A DNA stretch of 64,000 nucleotides from Taudactylus pleione (lineage: Eukaryota; Chordata; Amphibia; Anura; Myobatrachidae). The position numbers and the translations under genes were made by a program. Within the stretch, counting starts at the first letter, position 1. Each line of letters begins with the position of its first letter. Of this stretch, positions 55,451 to 64,000 are shown in pieces. The stretch spans positions 4,966,501 to 5,030,500 of the forward strand of contig JAUIMM010000601.1 in assembly GCA_031769625.1 (NCBI GenBank), in the 5' to 3' direction. The notes under the pieces are model-generated. The model searched no databases. It had not been told where the DNA came from and was given only the letters and a program-made list of their open reading frames with translations.

Positions 55451-55486
55451 GTGATTGGGCATATCACTGTGATTGGGCATATCACT
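55451..55486. repeat. Tandem duplication of 18 bp
   Basis: gtgattgggcatatcact occurs twice in direct succession. Confidence 0.95.
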
Positions 55487-56104
55487 GTAAGCTGTTCATT
55501 CACACAACTCACATCTGATCTTCCTTTGTGGTAATTTTCACCCAAACTGACCAAATTTTGTTTTCTATGGGCATACATGGCTAGTTTTGTGTGGTCAATT
55601 TAATCAATCCCAAATGGATTTAGCTTGGTCTGTCTGCGTAGCCTATGACAATATAATTATGTTTGTACTCAACACCCAATTAAACTGTATATTGGCCAGT
55701 TTGTAGCCAACATGATTCAGTTGGAAACACAAAAGTATAGAATATCTACAAAGTTAGAGCCTGATTCAGGTTAGTAAGTAAACCCGATTGTTTATGTACT
55801 AGCCTGATGGTGAGGCATCTGCGCATCCACGGGACCCATTTTGTGCAATGTGCAGAATGAGTCCTGAGGTGACTGTCACAGTGCCCCCTGAGCTGCAGCC
55901 TGACTGACAGGCTGCGGCCATTTGAAGGCAGGGCGGTGCCAGCTTGCATTTCTGGGAACGGGGGAGTGTTGCCCCTGTTTCCTGGGAGAGGGAAGGGCCA
56001 GGGTCTGTGTTGTAAGATGCAGGTTTCCTGGCCTCACAAGCAGCCAGGAGCTGGCCAGGCTGAGTAGGCTTTAGCTTTTGCAGCCTGGCCAAAGCAGCAA
56101 CCAT

Positions 56105-58255
56105 TGTGACCGAAGGCAACAACCACCTTAAGCTCTGCTCCCACCTTTCTATTCCAGATTTTTCCTCTCTTGTGTACATGCAATCCTTCCAACCTTATCT
56201 ACATCTCATCACTTCTCTCCTGCAATCTGGAATGCCTGACTTGGGTACAATAAACTTGCCTCCATTCATAATTCCTTCATCCCCAGCCCCACATCCTCCT
56301 TGTATCAGTGAAACCTGTACCTCCTACTCTGACACTACTTCTATTTGCAGCTCTCTTTTACAGAGGTCTCTCCTGAAACACCACAATACTTAGAGGTCAA
56401 CAAATTGACAGGATCCCAAACAGCATAGATTTACTTAAGGGAGATCATGCCAAACAAATCTTATTGACATTTTTGACTGGGTGACAAAAGTAATAGATCA
56501 GAGGGGGCATAGCTGTAGCTTATCTAGACTTTGGTACGGCTTTTCGACATGGTCCTGCATCGCAGAATGATAACAAACTGGATATCTTGGGATTGGATTC
56601 TATGACTGTTGAATGGATAAGATCTTGGTTGCAGGATAGGAAACAGAGAGTTGTAGTAAATGGAGTGTAATCACGGGAGGGAAAGGTTACCAGTGGAGTA
56701 CCCCTGGGATCTGTACTTGGGCCAGTACTTTTTAATATCTATGTTGGTGATATTGCAAATGGGATTGAAGGGAAATTATGCCTTTTTCCAGATGACACAA
56801 AAGTATGCAACAGGGTAGACTCACCAGGAGGGCTAAAACAAATGACTGAGGATCTGAGTAGAGTAGAGGAATGGGCAAGCACATGGCAACTACAGTTTAA
56901 TGTCAAACAGTGCAAAATCGGCAAATTGGGTCTCAATAACCTAAAGGCTAAATATAGTATCTATGACACTATAATGGAAAATACAGAGGAGGAAAGGGAT
57001 TTAGGAGTCACCATTCAGATGACTTGAAGGCAGGCAAGCAATGCACCAAAGCATTGAGGAAAGCAAGTCAGATGCTTGGTTGCATACGGAGAGGAATCAG
57101 TAGCAGGAAAAAATAAGTAATAATGCCCCTGTATGGGTCTTTGGTACAGACCTATACATCTAGAATATTGTGTTCAGTTCTGGAGGCCATATCTCCAGAA
57201 GGATATAATTACATTAGAGACTGTACAAAGAAGGGCAACTAAAATGGTGCAAGGTTTACAGCACAGAACTTACCGGAAATACTAAGAGATCTTAATATGT
57301 ATAGTTTGGAGCAGAGAAGGGAAAGGGGGGACATGATAGAAACTTTCAAATGCATGAAGGGACAGGAGGGAAGCATTCTTCAAAGGAAGAGATGTACAAG
57401 AACATGAGGACATGCACTGACACTGGAGGGAGACAGGCTCAGAGGAAATTTGAGGAAAAAATACTTCACAGAAAGGGTAGTGGATAAGTGGAATAGTCTC
57501 CCATCAGATGTGGTTGAAGCTAAGACGGTGGAACAATTTACACACGCTAAGGATAAGCATAAGAATATCCTTAAGAGAAACCTAAGGAGCAAATAGGGTG
57601 GAAGTTGCCAAAAGGATAAATGAAAAGGGGCAGACTAGATGGGCCAAGTGGTTCTTATCTGCCGTCAAATTCTATGTTTCTATGTAATAGAACCGCTTTG
57701 GATCATATTTCACTGATGCACCATCTAGGATTTTCCCTTAACCTCTTATGAGATACAATCCATTCATCTGCACCATCTTTCTATTGGGTCTATTCATCAT
57801 CACTTAATTTATACAAAAGCAGGTGGGAAAAAAAATACATTTTCACCTAATTTTGTATAATTTTAGTGTCAGCCCCATTCATCATTCTTGTAATGCAGCA
57901 GATATCACAGATCTCTCCTTGTTACGATTGTGCCTCGATAATTTGCACAATCCCCATACTTTCACAATCCTACCAGTCTTCATCCTAAATTCACCCTCAC
58001 TGGATCCACAGTCTCATTTGTGTCACCCCCTGTTGGTTCTGCCTTCTCCCTGTCAATTAGATTATAAATAACTATAAAGCACCTAATTGACAACATCTGT
58101 GATATACACTGCTTATTACAGTTTATACACAGTATTATACTCGCTTGCCTGCTGGGCTTTACATTTTTGTTATATGCTGCATTTCCCCACTGTATGACAA
58201 TACTGAGTGTTGGTTATTGCCTTAGAAATATGTAATAATAATAATAATAGATAGT
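56105..58255 (+). mobile_element. L2-like LINE remnant, interrupted
   Basis: 56,105-56,392 resembles the 5' part of the L2-type ORF2 seen at 38.7 kb in style (C/T-rich, LQSGMPDLGTINLPPF, ISETCTS). 57,690-58,255 resembles its 3' part, ending in an (AATA)n/(TAA)n tail at about 58,230. A CR1-like LINE is inserted between. Confidence 0.55.
56393..57690 (+). mobile_element. CR1-like LINE, 5'-truncated and degraded
   Basis: Translation in shifting frames gives reverse transcriptase motifs VTSGVPLGSVLGPVLFNIY (about 56,690-56,745), a degraded catalytic box FPDDTKVC (about 56,789), VEEWASTWQLQFNVKQCKI and EERDLGVTI. Near the end come [16 protein letters not shown] and VQRRATKM. The 3' tail has gggcagactagatgggccaa and ttctatgtttctatg, a common LINE ending in frogs. 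Stops and frameshifts make it dead. Confidence 0.85.
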
Positions 58256-58299
58256 AAAGTGTACTACTGCTGGGTAGTAATTAGAGCTGAAAGGTGAGA

Positions 58300-58745
58300 A
58301 ATAACGGGATGCAGTCAGGAAGCCGACGGTCAAATCCCGGCAGGGTACTAATGACAGGCATCGAAATCCCAACGCCTGTCATTATACCTACGCCGGAAGC
58401 CCGACATACCGAACGAAGGTAAGCCGGTCAGCGGGCGCGGACAGTTGTGGAGGGGGACAGTTGGTGTGAGGCACCCCCCCGAGATGGTTACATTTAGGCT
58501 AGGGGAAGAGGGGTTAGGGTTAGGCACCCCAGGGGGGAGGTTAGGGTTAGGCACCCCCCCGGGAGACTTAGGTTTAGGCTGCAGGGATGGGGGGTTAGGG
58601 TTAGGCACTAAGGGGGGAGGTTAGGGTTAGGCACCCCTAAGGGAGGTTTAGGGTTAAGTGGGGGTAGGGTTAGTTATACTTACCTAAATCCCCTGTCGGG
58701 ATTTTCACTGCTGTCGGTGTGCTGACGTCAGGATTTGAACTGATA
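58300..58745. mobile_element. Family D MITE with expanded gggttagg core
   Basis: The ends are gggatgcagtcaggaagccg and the roughly inverse tcggtgtgctgacgtcagga. The core (58,485-58,680) is built of about ten ggttagggttaggcacccc-like units. Confidence 0.75.
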
Positions 58746-58844
58746 CTGATTCCGAAATAACTATATTTAACTTCTCTTAACTTTTAACTAATAATAATAG
58801 CTTATTATCATGTTGACACAGGATGGGGTATATGTGACAAAAAC

Positions 58845-59365
58845 GGGATGTAGTTATGCAAGGCCGCCGGGTCACAATTCCGACAGCAGAATGCCGGCTA
58901 GGGATTTATGATAGGCATTGAAATACCGATGCCTATCATAATCCCGATGCCGGATTCCAGGACGGAACGGCGCGTGCCCGAATGAGGTAAGTCCGGTGGC
59001 ACCCGTCCTGTTAGCCACGGGGAGGGTTAGGTTTAGGGCAGTAAGCGGGGTTAACATCAGTCTTTTTGGGGGGTGGTTAGGGACAGGCACCCCTAGGAGG
59101 GAGGGTTAGGCACCCCCAGGGAGAGGTTAGGGATAGACACCCACCTGGGAGGGTTAGGTTTAGGGAAACAGGGGAGATTAGGGTTAGGCAGTAGGGTGGA
59201 GGTTAGGGTTAGGCAACACTAAGGAAGATTTAAGGTTAGGGGGGGGGACAGGGGAGGTTAGCATACTTACCTGCCTCTGTCTGGATTTTCATCCTGTCAG
59301 GCATCTGCTGTTGGGATTTTAACCGGCGGCTAAACAGCCGCCAGCATTTCAATCCCATTCCGACA
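58845..59365. mobile_element. Family D MITE, adjacent second copy
   Basis: The ends are cgggatgtagttatgcaagg and aatcccattccg-type sequence. The core at 59,025-59,260 again holds gttagg/gcacccc units. Inner hairpin: gataggcattgaaataccga with its partner at about 58,909-58,945. Confidence 0.7.
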
Positions 59366-59411
59366 ACAATATTGGAAAGGTTATCATGGGGAGAAATATA
59401 TGCCCCAGATT

Positions 59412-59811
59412 TATAGCTTCTGTCTGGAAGACAGTAGCTGATTAGTACCCTTGATTGCAAGACCACTTGTGAGAAGCTGATAAAGGGTGTGTCAGTCTAT
59501 GTAGTCAGTCTGTCACTGCCTGGGGAACATGTTGGCATGTTGAAAGACACTGTGATTTCAAAACATGAGTACTGTGCTGAAGACTTAGACATTACATCCC
59601 TCCACTTTAAGAAAGAAGGAATCATTTTGTTTAGTTAGAACTGAACAGGCACGCATTTACTTTTATATTTTGTTTATTTTTTTGTGCCGCTAATAAAATT
59701 AGCTGTAGAAACTTGTACCAAGGCCCTGGACTGGTGTACTACTACTTAGCCACTGCATAACAAATGCAACTGTTTACCCTAGGAGACAGCACCCTTACCA
59801 TGACCTTGCCA
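59412..59811 (+). repeat. Gypsy 5' LTR
   Basis: About 400 bp. The polyadenylation-type ctaataaaattagctgt lies near 59,690. The left border is uncertain; the right border is put at cttgcca. Confidence 0.75.
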
Positions 59812-60662
59812 AACATGGTGGAGAATGCAAGCATTGCACCTAAATTGCAGCAAATAAAATTTTATGTAAAAAGTTTTAAGCGATAGACACCCATTGTTTT
59901 TTGCTGTTGTGAAATTCCTGCTGGTGTCATCATCAGATGCTTAGAGGAGCCAGATTCTGCTTCCCACCTACACCAATGGATACCATGGAAGACATAGTCA
60001 AGGCACTGCTACAGTGGCTTAGTAGGAAGCTACCAAGGAGCAGCAATTAGCCATTGAGGAGGCCTGGAGGCAACAACAATTGGACATTAATGAAGTCCGG
60101 AGGAAACAACAAATGGATGCGAAGGAAACTCTGAGGCAGCAGAGCCAAGACCATGAAGCCTTGAAAGAGGTGGTGCAGCACTGTCTGGAAATGCTTCCAT
60201 GGATGTCACAACTAGCCTCAGCTCCATACTAGCTAGTCATTTATTGCAAAAAGATAACAAAGAGTGATGATGTTGTAGCCAATCTAACAACTTTTTAAGG
60301 AACAGCATAGAGAGAAAGTTGGCCTAAATTTCAGAGTGGGCAGGCCTTTAGGCACCATTCCTGATTTAAGCCTTACTGATGCCAAGGTGTATGACAAATT
60401 AAAAACTGAGATTTTGACTCGTTTGGGTATCACGAGGTCTGTTCAAGCACAACAAATTAATCGCTAGGGATACCAAATGGATAAGCCTCCCCACTCCCAA
60501 ATACATGACCTCATAAATAAGTGACTACAACCAAGTATACTGTAGTATCACCCTCAGACTAAAGTTTTGTTAAGTCTCTCCACTAAACCATCAAAGAATA
60601 TGCTAAAGATTATTTGTTATCATATTTCTTGTGGGCCATTAGAGAGGTTCCACAATCTTCCA

Positions 60663-60975
60663 CAGCAGTGGCATCACTAGGGGGGGTGACACCACCTGAG
60701 GGGTGACACCAAAATAGCAGAGCAGCTCTCGGATGGTGTCGCCGGGCAGTACTTCAACAGCAGTGATGATTGATGCCACATGCATGCGTCATCCACACCC
60801 CCTGTGTCTGGAGAGGCTGGAGGCTGCCCAGTAGCACCCAGACTGCTGGGCAAGCCCACAGCATGATGAGAATGTATGCGTGTCACACAGTCATGCACCC
60901 AAAATGGCACACACTTCAGTGCATGCAAGGATTACCAGAGTGCTGCACTAGCTGTCAACGGTAGTGATGTCACCA
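60663..60975. mobile_element. MITE inserted in the gypsy gag region
   Basis: The ends are cagcagtggcatcactagg and ggtagtgatgtcacc. The gypsy gag/protease remnant stops on the left and resumes on the right. Confidence 0.65.
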
Positions 60976-61239
60976 TTCCACGGAGTTCTTGCCTTTTAAT
61001 TTGTTGTATGGAAGAGACCCAAAAAGTTTGCTGTATATTACAAAAGAAACATGAAAGAGGCATCCCAGTCCTTATTAGATGTTTATTGAGCATGTTTCCC
61101 AAATGGAAAGATTGAGTAGCTCTGTCAGCAACCCTGCTTCTTCTGTACCTTTGGCATGAGGCTAAAGAATTTATCATAACAAATAGAAATCTGTTTTCTG
61201 ACCTGGTAAAGCGACAGTAATTAAACATGACAATCACTG

Positions 61240-62240
61240 AACCAGGGGTTAAGGTTAACCTAAAGTCCTATAGACTATCAGAAGCCCAACAGGAATCGGT
61301 GTCGAAAAGAAATACATTTTTTTTTGAGAGTAGGTATAATTGAAGAGTCACATAGTGAGTGGTCAAGACTCATTGTACTCCTTCCAAAACCCAATGGGAG
61401 TTTATGCTTCTGCAATAATTTCCATAGATTGAATAGTGTGTCTAAGTTTGATGCCTACACAATGGGGCACCCGTAATCTTTCAGAGGATGTTGGATACAT
61501 TTCTAAGGTTTCATAGACTGTATGCTACTGCTTATCTTGATGATGTAGTCATCTATAGTCATGATGGGAAGTCGCACTTATAAAGGGTACAAGCAGTGTC
61601 GGACTCCATCCATGAGGCAGGATTTGACAGCCAACACAAAAAAGTGCTGCTTAGAGATGGAAGAGGTGAAGTATCTTGGATCTACCATAGGAAGAAGTTT
61701 GATAAAGAGCCAACTTAATAAAACTGAGGCAATACAAATTTGGCCACAACCCCCAAAGTAGCAGATGAGAGTTTTTCTAGCAATCACAGGGTATTATAGA
61801 AAATTTATACCCAATTTTGCAACCAATGTTGTTCATTTGACTGACATTAACAAGGGTAAACAGTCAGTTATGGTTAAGTGGAATCCTGAGGCAGAAAAGG
61901 CTTTTCAGGTGTTGAAGGTAGCATTGTACGTCCAACCAGTTTTGATGATACTTGACTTTAAAAATGAATTAGTCGTGCAGACAGATGCATCAGATGTAAC
62001 GATATATGCGGTGTTGTTATCAATTTAGTTGAGAAATTGAAAATACATGCAAGAAATTATGCCACTGCAGAAAAAGAAGTATTAGAAACACTAAGGTACT
62101 ACCTTTATGGGCAAAAATTTAGATTGATTACAGATCATACTATGTTGAAATGGATGGCTGAGAATAAAGAGACCAATTGAAAAATAACTAGATGGTTCTT
62201 GGCATTGCAAGATTAAGTTTTCAGTAGAGCATAGGCCGGA
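61240..62240 (+). pseudogene. Gypsy reverse transcriptase / RNase H remnant
   Basis: Pieces in several frames: YRLSEAQQESV (about 61,268), the position of LVPKPNGSLRFCNDFRRLN in degraded form (about 61,376-61,436), FQRMLDTFLRFHRLYATAYL and DDVVIYSHDG (61,480-61,566), FLAITGYYRKFIPNFATNVV and LTDINKGKQSVMVKWNPEAE (61,774-61,900), and the RNase H start VVQTDASD (about 61,973). The RT core between FDAY and FQRM is missing, so a deletion lies near 61,465. Confidence 0.88.
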
Positions 62241-62365
62241 AAGCCAACTGGCCAATGCAAATGCGTAGTCTCATGTTTTTTGCTAAGGATCTACAGGTAT
62301 CCCCCCTCCTGTTTCAACTGGTTGGTGGAACAAGTGACAAAAACACTGGAGATGTTGTCAATGGA

Positions 62366-62380
62366 ATACATATATATATA

Positions 62381-62438
<58 letters not shown>

Positions 62439-62439
62439 C
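62366..62439. repeat. (AT)n(AC)n microsatellite
   Basis: A simple repeat directly before the gypsy 3' LTR; it may have grown at the polypurine tract border. Confidence 0.92.
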
Positions 62440-62448
62440 AGTTTTTTA

Positions 62449-62820
62449 GCTTCTGTTTTGTAAACAGAAGCTGATTAGAAGCCTTGATTGCCAGACCAAC
62501 TTTGAGGGGCTACTAAAGGGTTTGTCAGTCTCTGTAGTCAGCCTCTCACTGCCTGCTGCCTGGGGAACAGGTCAGAGGCCTGTTGAAAGACACTACGTTT
62601 ACTGGATGTAAGTGCTGTGCTAAAGACTTCTGTTTTGTGAGAAGGACATTAGGTACCTCCTCTCTGAGAAAGAGAGGGAATAATTCTGATTAGTTATAGC
62701 TGGACAGGCCAGCATTTACTTATATGTTGTCTTTATTTTGTGCTACTAATAAAACTAGCTGTTAATACTTGGCTGCTGCCTGACAAGTTTACCAAGACAG
62801 TACCCTTGCACTGATCTTGC

Positions 62821-62822
<2 letters not shown>
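62449..62822 (+). repeat. Gypsy 3' LTR
   Basis: A direct repeat of the 5' LTR with moderate divergence. It ends tgatcttgcca at 62,822 and is followed by an (AT)n run. Confidence 0.8.

Positions 62823-62823
<1 letters not shown>

Positions 62824-62860
<37 letters not shown>
62824..62860. repeat. (AT)n microsatellite
   Basis: About 18 TA units right after the gypsy 3' LTR. Confidence 0.92.
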
Positions 62861-62864
<4 letters not shown>

Positions 62865-63136
62865 ATTTTCTACTGTTTTTTTTTCTTGGTCCTGCAACTG
62901 TTTCTTGTCCCTACTGAAGTATAATCACAATAATGCTGTTCCATGCTGCCAAATCTATATACTGTCACCACAGTGCCAGAGTATGCAAGAATAATTGAGG
63001 CAGTGCTGGCTAGACTACCTGTTTTAGAAGTCGGAAGAGTCGTGGGTCTCATGTGGCATTGAACTGAGTTTTGATTGAATCTAACACTTGCAGTCCTTAG
63101 GCTGAGTAGAGTAAGCAGATGTTTACTTTTGTGCAG

Positions 63137-64000
63137 GGGCAGTGGCGTAACCAGGGGGGGGGGCGAGCAGGGCTTGTGCCTTGGGCGCCATCGGACCGGC
63201 GGCGTGGGGGGCGCCGCTGCCCACGGTCCAGGACACTGGCGGCTGTGTGTTTTAATTAGCAGCCAATGAGAGTCAGAAAGACTCTCATTGACTGCTGCGC
63301 CACTGCCAGAGTGAGGCTGGAGCTCACTCATGAGCTCCATCTTCTGGCTTCCGCAATGGGTGATGGATGGACAAGATGCCATGACGTCTCTCCCATAATG
63401 CAGAGTGTGCCGGCCTGGGAGGATGGAGGAGCGGACGGCAGCGGGAGCAGGAGCCGGAGCGGGGATTGAGGTAAGTGGGTTTTTTTGTTTTCGTTTTTTT
63501 TACGTGTGTTTCTTTGTCTGCACTCTAAGTGGCACTGCATAGGTGGGGACTACTACTGGGGGCACTGCATAGGGGGGATAACTACTGGGGGCACTGCATT
63601 GGGGGGAGACTACTACTGGGGGCACTGCATCGGGGGACCACTACTGGTGAAACTACTACTGGGTGCACTGCATAGAAGGGGACTACTACAGGGGGCACTG
63701 CATCGGGGGGAACCACTACTGGGGACACTACTGGGGGGAGGACTACTACTGGGGGCACTGCATCGGGGGACCTCTACTGGGGGGACTACTACTGGGGGCA
63801 CTATATAAGGGGCAGTGTATAGGGTGTACTACTACTGGGGGCACTATATAAGGAGCTTACTACTGGGGGCACAATGGGCACTGCACAGGGGGGACCACTA
63901 CTGGGACATTGAATAGGGAGGACCACTACAGGGGGCACTGTATAAGGGGCACTGCATAGACGGGATCACTACTGGAGGCCTGCATAAGGGGGACCACTCC
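63137..64000. mobile_element. Composite repeat related to 14,120-14,940, cut by the window end
   Basis: Shares agcagcc.atgagagtc with its hairpin partner (about 63,257-63,296), gccatgacgtctctcccata, gagcggg..ttgaggtaag-type sequence and the G-rich minisatellite. The left border is gcagtggcgtaaccaggggg rather than the ctcgagtataagcc ends of the other copy. Confidence 0.8.
63535..64000. repeat. G-rich minisatellite (ctactactgggggcactgca)
   Basis: At least 14 irregular units of 25-36 bp, continuing to the window end. The open frames on both strands through it are artefacts. Confidence 0.93.

Larger units (their letters stand above)
59412..62822 (+). mobile_element. Ty3/gypsy LTR retrotransposon, degraded
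   Basis: LTR-like direct repeats at about 59,412-59,811 and 62,449-62,822 flank an internal part with gag-like, RT and RNase H fragments. The LTR copies share gaagctgatta, ttgattgc.agacca, cagtct.tgtagtca, cactgcctg and taataaaa.tagctgt. A sequence resembling a primer-binding site (tggtggagaatgcaagc) begins just after the 5' LTR. Integrase is absent. Confidence 0.85.

Noticed and set aside
58485..59260. Chromosome end or telomere
   Set aside because: The gggttagg units are interrupted by gcacccc and lie inside bounded elements with unique sequence and genes on both sides.
62255..62474. Two frames rich in Ile-Tyr and Thr-His
   Set aside because: They read through the (AT)n(AC)n microsatellite.

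Overview
The window is vertebrate nuclear DNA, most likely from an amphibian and probably a frog with a large, repeat-rich genome. Two host genes with spliced exons and large introns are present. The repeat content supports the same conclusion: DIRS-type tyrosine-recombinase retrotransposons, several Tc1-like transposons, hAT-like and many other short inverted-repeat elements, an L2-type LINE with a V-SINE-like partner, a CR1-like LINE and a Ty3/gypsy LTR element. Species cannot be named from the sequence alone.

Region 1 (37-about 29,040, + strand) is the 3' part of EDEM3, the ER alpha-mannosidase-like protein of glycoprotein quality control. Nine coding exons can be placed by splice sites and by conserved protein sequence. 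They run from the end of the GH47 mannosidase domain ([12 protein letters not shown]), through a protease-associated domain, to an acidic tail ending in KDEL at 24,459. A long AT-rich, almost repeat-free stretch follows and fits a 4.6-kb 3' UTR.

Region 2 (42,580-53,480, - strand) is the 3' end of the C1orf21 homologue, convergent with EDEM3. Three coding exons are recognised, including a final exon that codes for only 12 residues (GRDYCSEEDDIT) and so is invisible to ORF finding. The convergent EDEM3/C1orf21 pair matches the order I know from human 1q25, which supports both calls.

Everything else is repeats, often nested. The last EDEM3 intron carries an apparently intact DIRS element (16,993-23,104), with complete inverted termini, an internal complementary region and open gag-like, RT/RNase H and tyrosine recombinase frames. 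A second DIRS copy in opposite orientation (43,278-48,515) is broken and lies in the last C1orf21 intron. Tc1-like elements lie at 5.2-7.1, 15.8-16.8 and 34.1-35.9 kb. The L2/CR1 LINEs are at 38.6-39.9 and 56.1-58.2 kb, and the gypsy element at 59.4-62.8 kb. There are about two dozen non-autonomous inverted-repeat elements.

The most unusual structure is a class of non-autonomous elements that consist almost wholly of short hairpins set one after another (10,743-11,258; 12,222-12,690; 50,342-50,891; partly 14,120-14,480, 52,327-52,855 and 63,240-63,440). Two copies of the same element keep a hairpin at the same place even where the hairpin sequences differ.
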